From the NCBI GenBank assembly GCA_018223365.1, contig JAGTTP010000001.1:2078410-2142409 (forward strand): a stretch of DNA of 64,000 nucleotides, written 5' to 3'. The position numbers were made by a program, and so were the translations under genes. This document shows positions 38,271 to 46,632 of this stretch, one piece after another (position 1 is the first letter of the stretch; the number at the start of each line of letters is the position of its first letter). A model generated the notes under the pieces. That model did not search any database. It had not been told where the DNA came from and saw only the letters and a program-made list of their open reading frames with translations. This stretch comes from Clostridiaceae bacterium Marseille-Q4145. Its GTDB lineage: Bacteria; Bacillota; Clostridia; Lachnospirales; Lachnospiraceae.

Positions 38271-39716
38271 ATGAAAAAAAATTCTACCCCTTATGATTTT
38301 GAAGGAAGAATTCCTCTTTCACAGGCCATTCCGCTGGGATTACAGCATGTAATGGCTATGTTTATTGGAAATCTGACCCCGCTGATTATTGTGATGGGTC
38401 TCTGCGGACTGACTGCGGATGCCGGATTTGGTGATCTCCGTACTGCTTTGCTGCAGAATGCCATGGTTATGGCAGGTATCGTAACCCTGGTACAGCTCTT
38501 TTCTATCGGACCGGTAGGTGGTAAAGTGCCGATTGTTATGGGAACTTCTTCCGGATTCCTCGGGGTGCTGAATAATACAGTGGCTGCCTGTGGAGGCGGA
38601 ATCCTTGCATACGGTGCTATTATGGGAGCCTGTATTGTGGGCGGTATTTTCGAGGGCGTTCTCGGAATGTTTTTAAAACCGCTTCGCAAATTTTTCCCGG
38701 CCATTGTAACCGGCTCTGTTGTCATTGCCATCGGTCTTTCCCTTCTGGGGGTGGGTATTAACTACTTCTGTGGTGGAAGCGGAAAAGCAGATTATGGCTC
38801 TCTGCAGAACCTGTTTCTTGGATTTGTAGTACTGATTGTCATTATTCTGCTGAAGCATTTTGCACCGCAGGACAGCGTGCTTTCTTCTGCAGCCATTCTG
38901 TTCGGTATTCTGGCAGGCTATGCAGTGGCAGTCGTTATGACACTGGTACTTCCGACCGTAGGTATCAATGCAGATGGTGCAGAGTATACCTATTCCTGGG
39001 TTGTTAATTTTGAGCAGATTAAGAATGCAGCATGGATTGCAGTGCCGAGTTTTATTGGATTCGGTGCCCTGTCTGATCTGCATGTGGTTTTTCAGGCAAA
39101 TGCCATTATCCCCATTGGCATTATGTTTATTGTAACAGCTATCGAGACGGTAGGTGATATTTCTGCCTGCATCGAGGGTGGTATGGCGCGCGAGGCAACA
39201 GATACGGAGTTATCCGGTGGTGTGATCTGCGACGGACTTGGTTCTTCATTTGCGGCACTGTTCGGTGTACTGCCGAATACCTCTTTCTCACAGAACGTAG
39301 GTCTGGTATCCATGACGAAGGTTGTCAATCGTTTTGCGATTTCCATGGGCGCTATTTTCCTGATCCTTTGTGGTTTCTGTCCGAAAATCGGAGCCATCAT
39401 GTCTGTGATGCCCCAGTCTGTACTTGGTGGTGCTGCTGTTATGATGTTTGCATCCATCCTGATCTCCGGTATCCAGCTGATTACCAAGGAACCTATTGGA
39501 AGCCGTGAGATTACGATTATTTCGGTAGCCATCGGTCTGGGATATGGTCTGGGTGCAACCAATGGAGCAACCTCCCAGCTGCCCTATTATATTCAGCTGG
39601 TATTTGGCGGCTCCGGTATTGTTCCCTGTTCTCTGGCAGCTATTCTGTTAAACATTGTCCTGCCGAAGAATTCAAAACCAGTCCGCAAGATGTGGGATAT
39701 TGAAGATGAAGAATAA
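38271..39716 (+). CDS. NCS2 purine (xanthine/urate-type) permease
   Basis: A 481-residue NAT/NCS2 carrier with 12-14 helices. The helix-8 Glu lies in TAIETVGDISAC, and the helix-10 NAT signature is NTSFSQNVGLVSMTK, the Q-N-x-G form of purine carriers. The product would supply xanthine, urate or a related purine to the molybdenum hydroxylase encoded downstream. Its end overlaps the YqeC start by 11 bases. Its ribosome binding site is inside a 25-bp hairpin, so its synthesis is probably controlled at the RNA level. Confidence 0.92.
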   Translation: MKKNSTPYDFEGRIPLSQAIPLGLQHVMAMFIGNLTPLIIVMGLCGLTADAGFGDLRTALLQNAMVMAGIVTLVQLFSIGPVGGKVPIVMGTSSGFLGVLNNTVAACGGGILAYGAIMGACIVGGIFEGVLGMFLKPLRKFFPAIVTGSVVIAIGLSLLGVGINYFCGGSGKADYGSLQNLFLGFVVLIVIILLKHFAPQDSVLSSAAILFGILAGYAVAVVMTLVLPTVGINADGAEYTYSWVVNFEQIKNAAWIAVPSFIGFGALSDLHVVFQANAIIPIGIMFIVTAIETVGDISACIEGGMAREATDTELSGGVICDGLGSSFAALFGVLPNTSFSQNVGLVSMTKVVNRFAISMGAIFLILCGFCPKIGAIMSVMPQSVLGGAAVMMFASILISGIQLITKEPIGSREITIISVAIGLGYGLGATNGATSQLPYYIQLVFGGSGIVPCSLAAILLNIVLPKNSKPVRKMWDIEDEE

Positions 39717-40338
39717 AAAGATTGCAGTTGTTGGTGCGGGTGGGAAAACCACCCTCATCCATCGGCTGGCTGAAGAATATCGCAGGAAAGGTGCTTCCGT
39801 GTTGGTAACGACGACCACACATATGCTGGTGGAATCGGACACGGATCTTTCCTGCGATTCTTTTGCTATAAGGGAAAAAATAAAAAGGACCGGATACTGC
39901 ATGGCGGGAAGTCTGTGTCCTGGGCAGAAGCAGAAAATAGGTTCTTTGCCGGAACCTGTGTTTCGTGACTTGCTGATCGCTGCCGATTATGTTTTAATAG
40001 AAGCAGATGGTGCGAAACATTATTCTTTGAAATACCCGGCAGAGCACGAGCCGGTCATTCCGGCAGAAGCGACGGATGTGATTCTGGTGCTTGGAATCTG
40101 GGATTTGGGAAAGTCCTGTCAGGATGTAATCTTCCGATTTGATAGGATGGCAGAGCTTACCGGAATTTCCGGTAAAAAAACGGTCGGAATTGCAGAACTT
40201 CGTCTGATTCGGAAGGCCTATGAGGAAAAACTCCGGGAAATGAACTTTTCCGGAGAATTTCATGTACTGCTGTCAGAGAAATCAGAGCAGAAGTTTTTGT
40301 TTCGCACCTGGCAGGAGGCAGTGGGGGATTATGAATAA
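39706..40338 (+). CDS. yqeC: Selenium-dependent hydroxylase accessory protein YqeC
   Basis: A 210-residue P-loop-like protein. The nucleotide loop is VGAGGKTTLIHRLA (about 7-20), and the family-typical LIEADGAK segment is near 101. YqeC occurs with SelD, YqeB and molybdenum hydroxylases in organisms that use a labile selenium cofactor. Its exact reaction is not established. ATG 39706 lies inside the end of the permease gene; earlier in-frame codons would be inside it as well. Its stop overlaps the yqeB start region. Confidence 0.9.
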   Translation: MKNKKIAVVGAGGKTTLIHRLAEEYRRKGASVLVTTTTHMLVESDTDLSCDSFAIREKIKRTGYCMAGSLCPGQKQKIGSLPEPVFRDLLIAADYVLIEADGAKHYSLKYPAEHEPVIPAEATDVILVLGIWDLGKSCQDVIFRFDRMAELTGISGKKTVGIAELRLIRKAYEEKLREMNFSGEFHVLLSEKSEQKFLFRTWQEAVGDYE

Positions 40339-41173
40339 AAAAATTTTGATTATCTGCAGGGGAGGCGGAGACCTGGCCACAGGCATTGTGCATCGGCTGT
40401 TTCGGGCCGGATTCCCGGTGCTGGTGCTGGAAACCGACAGTCCTGCGGCTATTCGACGGCAGGTATCCTTTTCCGAGGCAGTCTATGATGGAACGGCGAC
40501 GGTGGAAGGTGTGACGGCAGAGCGGATTGCTTCAGCGGACAGAGCCTCTGTAAACCATGTGCTGGAAGAGGGACGTGTGCCCCTCCTGGTGGATCCGGAG
40601 GGCAGTTCCATCCCATTGTTGAAACCGGATATTGTGGTGGACGCCATTATTGCAAAGAAAAATTTGGGGACTGCAAAAGAGATGGCACCGCTGGTTATTG
40701 GAGTTGGTCCCGGATTTACCGCAGGTGAGGATGTGGATCTGGTGGTGGAATCCATGCGGGGCCATAATCTGGCGCGCATTTTTACGACCGGGTCGGCATT
40801 ACCCAATACCGGAATTCCCGGTAACATCGGCGGTTTTACGAAAGAGAGGGTTCTCCATGCGGAGGCAGCCGGTTATATGAAAAATATCCGTCAGATCGGA
40901 GATATCGTGGAAAAGGGTAAGGAGATTGCCCGGATTTATGAGAAAATGACAGAGGACGGCACATTTTCCGGTTCTTATGTGTCAGTGGAGGCATCTATTT
41001 CAGGCATGATCCGGGGACTCATCCGGGAAGGCTATCATTTTCAGAAAGGATTCAAGATCGCGGACATTGATCCGAGAGAGAGCGAGCTTGCCAACTGCTT
41101 TACCATCTCGGATAAAGCGCGGAGCATTGGCGGCAGCGTGCTGGAAGCGGTCTGTGGATATGTAAATGGATAG
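40331..41173 (+). CDS. yqeB: Selenium-dependent molybdenum hydroxylase system protein YqeB
   Basis: A 280-residue protein of the EF2563/YqeB family. It starts with a Rossmann-like segment IICRGGGDLATGIVHRLFRAG and contains the typical LETDSPAAIRRQVSFSEA and GVGPGFTAGEDVD stretches; a C-terminal biotinyl/lipoyl-like region (GDIVEKGKEIARI ... SISGMIRGLIREG) follows. It always travels with selenium-dependent hydroxylases, but its activity is unknown. ATG 40331 overlaps the YqeC stop and its own stop overlaps the next gene, indicating tight translational coupling. Confidence 0.92.
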   Translation: MNKKILIICRGGGDLATGIVHRLFRAGFPVLVLETDSPAAIRRQVSFSEAVYDGTATVEGVTAERIASADRASVNHVLEEGRVPLLVDPEGSSIPLLKPDIVVDAIIAKKNLGTAKEMAPLVIGVGPGFTAGEDVDLVVESMRGHNLARIFTTGSALPNTGIPGNIGGFTKERVLHAEAAGYMKNIRQIGDIVEKGKEIARIYEKMTEDGTFSGSYVSVEASISGMIRGLIREGYHFQKGFKIADIDPRESELANCFTISDKARSIGGSVLEAVCGYVNG

Positions 41174-42218
41174 AACAGATCATTTTTATGCCTCTGTCGG
41201 GGCATGGAACAGAGAGAAAGAAGCGTTTCTTGCTACGGTGACAGAGGGATCATCTGCAGGCGAGAAAGTGTTTGTGGAAAACGGTACGATGCAAAGCCGA
41301 AAGGGTGCATTTTTTACAGAGTCCCGCATCCGGCAGTTGTGTGGAAAAGGACTTCAGCGGATAGACGGGCAGGAAGTATTTGTGCAGCCCCTGGGAAAGC
41401 AGGCAAAGCTTGTGATCTGCGGAGCCGGGCATGTGGCGACTGCGCTGATCCGCATGGCAAAGCTTCTGAATTTTGAGATTGTGGTGTTGGAAGACCGGCC
41501 TCTTTTTGCAGAGAGCGCCAGAAGAGAAGGCGCTGATCAGGTGTTCTGTGGCGACTATGCAGAACTTCTGCGGCAGATGACGGGCAGCAGGGATCACTAT
41601 TTTGTGTGCATGACCAGAGGACATCGGTTTGATCAGGAATGCCTGCTGGAAATTTTTAAGAAATCCCATGCGTATATCGGTATGATGGGATCGAAGAAAC
41701 GGTCTTTCCTTGTGAAAAAAGACTTGGTGGAAGCCGGATTTGCACCGGAGCTGGTGGAGTCCCTTCATGCACCCATCGGATTGCCTATCGGAGCACAGAC
41801 ACCGGCAGAGATTGCCTTGTCGGTGATGAGTGAAATCGTAAAAGTGAGAAGTGAGCATGCCAAAGAGACAGCCCTTGATGAGCAGGTGCTGGAAGAACTG
41901 ACAAAAGCGCCGGATGATGGTGAGCAGAAAATGCTCTGTACCATTATTGAAAAACACGGAAGTGCACCGCGAAGCGCAGGCACCCAGATGGTGGTGACCT
42001 CTTTGGGACGTGTGGTGGGAACCATCGGTGGAGGATGTGCGGAAGCGGAAGTGATCATGGCATGCAGGAAACATTTTTATAAGATAAGGGAAGGAGTTCC
42101 CCATCCGGCCTGTGAAAAAATCAGAATCCGCATGACTACGGATAATGCGGAAGAAGAAGGCATGGTCTGCGGTGGAACGATTCTGGTTTTGCTGGAGGAA
42201 ACAGATGATCTATCTTGA
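41166..42218 (+). CDS. XdhC/CoxI-family molybdenum hydroxylase maturation protein, reversed domain order
   Basis: A 350-residue protein. An N-terminal region (1-75) precedes an XdhC_C Rossmann domain (about 75-225, VICGAGHVATALIRMA, GHRFDQECL, YIGMMGSKKR, LHAPIGLPIGAQTPAEIAL). A CoxI/XdhC_CoxI domain follows at the C-terminus (about 250-345, IEKHGSAPRSAGTQMVV, GTIGGGCAEAEV). In classical XdhC the CoxI part comes first, so the order is swapped here. XdhC proteins bind molybdenum cofactor and load sulfur, here probably selenium or sulfur, before insertion. It overlaps both neighbours. Confidence 0.88.
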   Translation: MDRTDHFYASVGAWNREKEAFLATVTEGSSAGEKVFVENGTMQSRKGAFFTESRIRQLCGKGLQRIDGQEVFVQPLGKQAKLVICGAGHVATALIRMAKLLNFEIVVLEDRPLFAESARREGADQVFCGDYAELLRQMTGSRDHYFVCMTRGHRFDQECLLEIFKKSHAYIGMMGSKKRSFLVKKDLVEAGFAPELVESLHAPIGLPIGAQTPAEIALSVMSEIVKVRSEHAKETALDEQVLEELTKAPDDGEQKMLCTIIEKHGSAPRSAGTQMVVTSLGRVVGTIGGGCAEAEVIMACRKHFYKIREGVPHPACEKIRIRMTTDNAEEEGMVCGGTILVLLEETDDLS

Positions 42219-43356
42219 TAATGCGGCGACCACCCTGAGAAAGCCGGAGGCGGTGATTGAAGCGGTGGCAGATGCCATGAGAAATATGGGAAACTCCGGC
42301 CGAGGATCAGGAAGCACATCCCTTCGGGCATCCAGGGTGATCTATGAAGCAAGACGGACTCTGACAGAATTTTTCGGTGGAACAGATCCGTCGAGGCTTG
42401 TTTTTACCTCTAATTCTACCGAAGGGCTGAACATGGCAATTCGCGGAATCTTTGTACCGGGAGACCATGTGATCACTACGGAACTGGAACATAATTCCGT
42501 GCTTCGCCCCCTGTATGCAGAACAGGAACAAAATGGAATCTCTCTTACCATTGTGAAAAGCGGGAAACAGGGAACCGTCGATTATGAGGGGATCGAAGCC
42601 GCCATCCGGCCGGAGACAAGGGCTGTCATCTGTACCCATGCCTCCAATCTCACCGGAAATGTGGTGGATCTGTATCGTATGGGACAGATTGCGAAACGGA
42701 ATGGCCTCCTATTTGTGGTGGATGCGTCCCAGACGGCGGGAGTGCTGCCCATTGATATAGAGAGAATGCAGATCGACGTACTCTGCTTTACCGGACATAA
42801 GAGCCTTATGGGTCCCCAGGGAACAGGCGGACTTTACGTGAGAGAAGAGGTAGAGATCCGTCCCTTTAAAAGCGGTGGTACCGGAGTCCACAGTTTTCTG
42901 AAAAAGCAGCCCGATGACTATCCAGAACATCTGGAGGCCGGCACACTGAACGGACACGGCATCGCTGGACTGTTGGCAGCGGTGCGGGAGATTCAGAACA
43001 TTGGTTTGCCAGCTATTTATGAGAAAGGACACCGATTCATGCAGCAATTTTACGATGGGGTCCGGGAAATTCCAGGTATAAAAATTTACGGTGATTTTTC
43101 CGATCCGGCGGCAGTCCGCTGCCCTGTCGTCTCATTAAATATCGGTGATATGGACGCATCCGAAGTCAGTGACTGGCTCCAGGAAGAGTTCGGTATCATT
43201 ACCAGAGCGGGTGCCCACTGCGCACCTCTCATGCATCAATATTTTCAAACGGAAAAACAGGGGATGGTAAGATTCAGCTTTTCCTATTATAATAAAGAGG
43301 AAGAAGTGCTTGCGGCAGTCCGTGGGGTGAAGAACATTGCAGCAGCACAGCAATAG
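42205..43356 (+). CDS. Cysteine desulfurase / selenocysteine lyase-like class V aminotransferase
   Basis: A 383-residue PLP enzyme. It starts MIYLDNAATTLRKPEAV; the PLP Lys is in FTGHKSLMGPQG, and the catalytic Cys in TRAGAHCAPLMHQ. It should release sulfur from cysteine or selenium from selenocysteine and hold it as persulfide or perselenide. Placed directly before selD, it probably provides selenium to SelD or sulfur/selenium to the molybdenum site. ATG 42205 follows CTGGAGGAAA and overlaps the XdhC-type gene by 14 bases. Confidence 0.92.
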   Translation: MIYLDNAATTLRKPEAVIEAVADAMRNMGNSGRGSGSTSLRASRVIYEARRTLTEFFGGTDPSRLVFTSNSTEGLNMAIRGIFVPGDHVITTELEHNSVLRPLYAEQEQNGISLTIVKSGKQGTVDYEGIEAAIRPETRAVICTHASNLTGNVVDLYRMGQIAKRNGLLFVVDASQTAGVLPIDIERMQIDVLCFTGHKSLMGPQGTGGLYVREEVEIRPFKSGGTGVHSFLKKQPDDYPEHLEAGTLNGHGIAGLLAAVREIQNIGLPAIYEKGHRFMQQFYDGVREIPGIKIYGDFSDPAAVRCPVVSLNIGDMDASEVSDWLQEEFGIITRAGAHCAPLMHQYFQTEKQGMVRFSFSYYNKEEEVLAAVRGVKNIAAAQQ

Positions 43357-43386
43357 TTTGAAATTTTGACTATGAAGGAGGAACGA

Positions 43387-44415
43387 GTGGCGGAAGAAAT
43401 TGTATTTTGTAAAGGCGGCGGCTGCACCGCGAAGCTTGGTCCGGATCTTTTAAGTCATGTACTGGATAAACTTCCAAGAGGAGAGAAAGATCCCAATCTG
43501 CTCATCGGATATGACAGCAAAGATGACGCGGCGGTGTACCGTGTCTCTGACGAGGTGGCAGTGGTACAGACTCTGGACTTCTTTCCGCCCATGCTGGATG
43601 ATCCCTATCTCTTCGGGCAGATCGCAGCGACCAATGCCTTGAGTGATATTTATGCCATGGGCGGAACAGTGAAGACAGCCCTTAATATTGTCTGTTTTCC
43701 GGAACAAATGGATCTGAATATCCTGGGAAAGATTATGCAGGGCGGCGCAGAGAAAGTGATCGAAGCAGGCGGCACGCTGGCAGGAGGACATTCCATCATG
43801 GACAACGATGTAAAGTATGGACTGTCTGTGACGGGGGTAGTGCATCCGGATCATATTTACGGAAATAATCAGGGACAGCCATCGGATGTGCTGATTCTTA
43901 CGAAAAAACTGGGAGTGGGACTGGTGTGTAATGCAAATCGCGTGGGACTGGCCCCGGAAGGAGCGATGGAGGAAGCGGCGGCATCCATGACCACTCTGAA
44001 TAAAAAAGCAGCGGAAATCAGCCATCACTATGAGATCCATGCCTGCACGGATGTGACAGGATTCGGATTTCTGGGGCATTTAAGTGAGATGATCAACGAG
44101 GAGATTTCTGCTGAGATTGATTCCATTTCCATTCCGGTAATCCGGGGCGCCATCCACTGTGCGGAAGAATTTCTTCTGACGGCGGCAGCCCAGAGAAACC
44201 GGAACCATGTGGGAGACCGGGTGGAATTTTCCAGCTGGATTCCATTTTCCATGGAAGAATTATTATTTGATCCTCAGACCTCCGGCGGACTTCTGTTCGC
44301 AGTAAAACCGGAGCAGGCGGGGGCATTTTTAAAAGAATTACAGGGTGCGGGACTTCCGGCGGCAATGGTCGGCAGGTTCGTATCCAAAAAAGAAAAAGAC
44401 ATTTATGTAAGATAG
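43387..44415 (+). CDS. selD: Selenophosphate synthase (selenide, water dikinase)
   Basis: A 342-residue enzyme making selenophosphate from selenide and ATP. The catalytic pair is Cys13 and Lys16 in GGGCTAKLGP, corresponding to Cys17/Lys20 of E. coli; it is Cys, not selenocysteine, at this site (codon TGC). The ATP-binding regions TLDFFPPMLDDPY, GGHSIMDNDVKYG and TDVTGFGFLGHL are intact. GTG 43387 was chosen because AAGGAGG lies 5 bases upstream; ATG 43372 is within that site. No selA, selB or tRNA-Sec is in the window. In this neighbourhood its product probably supplies the selenium of the molybdenum hydroxylase, as known for orphan SelD. Confidence 0.94.
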   Translation: MAEEIVFCKGGGCTAKLGPDLLSHVLDKLPRGEKDPNLLIGYDSKDDAAVYRVSDEVAVVQTLDFFPPMLDDPYLFGQIAATNALSDIYAMGGTVKTALNIVCFPEQMDLNILGKIMQGGAEKVIEAGGTLAGGHSIMDNDVKYGLSVTGVVHPDHIYGNNQGQPSDVLILTKKLGVGLVCNANRVGLAPEGAMEEAAASMTTLNKKAAEISHHYEIHACTDVTGFGFLGHLSEMINEEISAEIDSISIPVIRGAIHCAEEFLLTAAAQRNRNHVGDRVEFSSWIPFSMEELLFDPQTSGGLLFAVKPEQAGAFLKELQGAGLPAAMVGRFVSKKEKDIYVR

Positions 44416-44428
44416 GAGAAAATGAGCG

Positions 44429-45037
44429 ATGATGACAGTCAATGCTATGGGGGATGCATGCCCGATTCCGGTGGTGAAGACGAAGAAAGCCATGGAGACT
44501 TTAAAGGCAGGCGATGTGGTGGAAACTTATGTAGACAATGAAATTGCGGTGGAAAACCTGACCAAGATGGCAAAACAGACTGGATGTGCAGTGACAAGCC
44601 AGAAGCTGGACGAAGGAAAATACAGCGTACAGATTACGGTGTCAGAAGCAGCAAGAGAAGCCGGAAATATGCCGGAAGTGAACTGTGGCCCAACACTGGC
44701 ATCCAACAAAGTCGTGGTCATCCGCAGCTCGGTTATGGGTGAGGGGGATCCGGAGCTTGGAAAAGTGCTGATCAAAGGATTTATCTATGCCCTGTCCCAG
44801 CAGGAGGATCTGCCGAAAACCATATTGTTCTACAATGGCGGGGCCTATCTGACCTGCGAAGGTTCTGCATCTCTTGATGATTTAAAAGAGTTGGAGTTAA
44901 GAGGGGTCAGAATTCTCACTTGTGGAACCTGCCTTAATTTCTATGGACTTTCTGAAAAACTGAAAGTCGGAGAAGTAACGAATATGTATGAGATCGCAGA
45001 GACCATGTCAAAAGCGTCTCTGATCGTGAGTCCGTAA
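44429..45037 (+). CDS. yedF: Selenium metabolism protein YedF
   Basis: A 202-residue two-domain protein. The N-terminal TusA/SirA domain (1-70) has the active Cys in DACPIPVVKTKKAM. The C-terminal DsrE-like domain (about 90-200) has Cys residues in YLTCEGSA and ILTCGTCLNFYG. YedF accompanies SelD in selenium-dependent hydroxylase clusters and is thought to carry reduced selenium or sulfur. AGGAG (44416-44420) precedes the ATGs at 44429 and 44432. The DUF3343 gene starts directly after its stop. Confidence 0.93.
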   Translation: MMTVNAMGDACPIPVVKTKKAMETLKAGDVVETYVDNEIAVENLTKMAKQTGCAVTSQKLDEGKYSVQITVSEAAREAGNMPEVNCGPTLASNKVVVIRSSVMGEGDPELGKVLIKGFIYALSQQEDLPKTILFYNGGAYLTCEGSASLDDLKELELRGVRILTCGTCLNFYGLSEKLKVGEVTNMYEIAETMSKASLIVSP

Positions 45038-45038
45038 G

Positions 45039-45278
45039 ATGCGGATCAGACATCTGCAGCTGGTGGTGACCTTTGCGACAACCACCGCTGCCATGGAAAT
45101 GGAGCGAAAAGCAGAGGAAGAACAGATACCGGGAAGGCTCATTCCCCTACCGTCGGAGATTTCTGCCGGATGTGGATTGGCCTGGAAGACGGAGCTTTCA
45201 GAAAAAGAGAACCTGATACCATTTCTGGAACAGGCGAAGCTTCGGTGGGAAGCCATGTATGAGTGCAGTCTGTTCTGA
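45039..45278 (+). CDS. DUF3343 putative Se/S carrier protein
   Basis: A 79-residue protein of the DUF3343 family. The conserved pattern LVVTFATTTAAMEMERKAEE, then LIPLPSEISAGCGLAWK with the single conserved Cys, is clear. Members are found with YedF and SelD and are called putative Se/S carriers because of that Cys. It starts one base after the YedF stop with no clear ribosome binding site of its own, so translation is probably coupled. Confidence 0.88.
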   Translation: MRIRHLQLVVTFATTTAAMEMERKAEEEQIPGRLIPLPSEISAGCGLAWKTELSEKENLIPFLEQAKLRWEAMYECSLF

Positions 45279-45310
45279 AAAATACAAAAAAGATAAGAAG
45301 AAAGGGAGCC

Positions 45311-46105
45311 ATGCTTTATTATAATCAGTATGTGAGGGCGGAAAGTCTCGAAGAGGCTTACGATCTGTATCAGAAAAAGAATAATTTCATTCTGGCCGGT
45401 ATGCTCTGGCAGAAAATGAGAAATAAGACGATGGGAACTGCCATTGATCTGTGCGGCCTCGGCCTTGATAAAATTGAGGAAACTGAGGAGGCGTTCCGCA
45501 TTGGCGCATATGTTTCCTTACGTGATCTGGAGACAGATGAAGCATTAAATACTTATACTGGAGGTGCATTCCGGGAATCTGTGCGTCATATTGTAGGTGT
45601 GCAGTTTAGAAATGTAGCAACCGTAGGCGGCAGCATCTGGGGACGCTTCGGATTTTCCGATGTGATGACCATCTTCCGCGCCCTGGGTGCGAAGGTGGAG
45701 CTTCATCATGCAGGTATGATGGATCTTAACGACTTTGTAAAACTTCCGAGAAAAACAAGAGATATTCTGGTGGCGGTTATTGTGCCGAAAAATGTGAAAG
45801 GCGTTGTCTATGTAAGTCAGCGGAACCAGTCCACGGATTTCCCGGTGCTGACCTGTGCTGTGGCAAAACGGGCAGACGGATATGCTGCGGCCATTGGTGC
45901 GACCCCTCATCTGGCGGAAGTAGTCGTGGTTCCGGAGCGGGAACTTTCGGAACTCAGTGATGAGCAGATGGATGCATTTGCCGGACAGGTATGTGATGAA
46001 ATTCGATTTGGCAGCAACATGCGAGCAGGTGCGGCTTACCGTAAAACGGTCTGTCGCGTGCTGGTAAGACGTGCCATGCAGGCACTGAAAGGAGAACTCG
46101 ACTGA
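45311..46105 (+). CDS. Xanthine dehydrogenase-type FAD-binding subunit
   Basis: A 264-residue FAD subunit of the molybdenum hydroxylase (CoxM/XdhB type). FAD-binding elements are NNFILAGMLW near 26-35, in place of the usual GGT-type loop, and VGVQFRNVATVGGSIWGRFGFSDV near 97-120; a CO-dehydrogenase flavoprotein C-terminal domain follows. AAAGGGAG precedes ATG 45311; the stop overlaps the next gene by one base (TGATG). It passes electrons from the iron-sulfur subunit to NAD or another carrier. Confidence 0.9.
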   Translation: MLYYNQYVRAESLEEAYDLYQKKNNFILAGMLWQKMRNKTMGTAIDLCGLGLDKIEETEEAFRIGAYVSLRDLETDEALNTYTGGAFRESVRHIVGVQFRNVATVGGSIWGRFGFSDVMTIFRALGAKVELHHAGMMDLNDFVKLPRKTRDILVAVIVPKNVKGVVYVSQRNQSTDFPVLTCAVAKRADGYAAAIGATPHLAEVVVVPERELSELSDEQMDAFAGQVCDEIRFGSNMRAGAAYRKTVCRVLVRRAMQALKGELD

Positions 46106-46632
46106 TGGATGTGAAAATAACATTAAACGGAAAAGTAGTCACCGATTCCGTAGATGCAGATATGGTTCTTCTGGACTTCTGCAGAAAACACAGATGTTAT
46201 TCCGTAAAACGCGGCTGTGAGAGCGGCAACTGCGGACTCTGCACAGTTCTGCTTGACGGAAAGCCGGTGCTTTCCTGCAGTACGCCGGTGGGGCGTGCCA
46301 ATGGACGGAAAGTCGATACACTGGAAGGATTACAGGAAGAAGCGAAAGCCTTTACGAATTTCTTCGCTGCTCAGGGAGCAGATCAGTGTGGATTCTGCAA
46401 TCCCGGATACATTGTAAATATTGTGGCGCTGCTCAGAGAAAATCCGGATCCGACAGATGAGGAAATTCTGGAATATCTGTCCGGCAACTTATGCCGTTGT
46501 ACCGGATATCAGAGTCAGCTTCGCTCTCTCAGAAATTATTTGAACAGCAAAAAAGAGGGCGCAGACCTTGATCTGGAAGCAGGCGTCTATGGAGAAGATA
46601 TCGGAAAGGAGTGGAAGCATGAAGGAATTTGA
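46105..46632 (+). CDS. Xanthine dehydrogenase-type 2x[2Fe-2S] subunit
   Basis: A 175-residue iron-sulfur subunit. The plant-type 2Fe-2S site is CESGNCGLCTVLLDGKPVLSC without break (about 38-59), and the helical second site has CGFC and CRCTGY (about 95-135). These are the standard CoxS/XdhC motifs. Its last 14 bases overlap the molybdopterin subunit gene. It links the molybdenum centre with the FAD subunit. Confidence 0.94.
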   Translation: MDVKITLNGKVVTDSVDADMVLLDFCRKHRCYSVKRGCESGNCGLCTVLLDGKPVLSCSTPVGRANGRKVDTLEGLQEEAKAFTNFFAAQGADQCGFCNPGYIVNIVALLRENPDPTDEEILEYLSGNLCRCTGYQSQLRSLRNYLNSKKEGADLDLEAGVYGEDIGKEWKHEGI

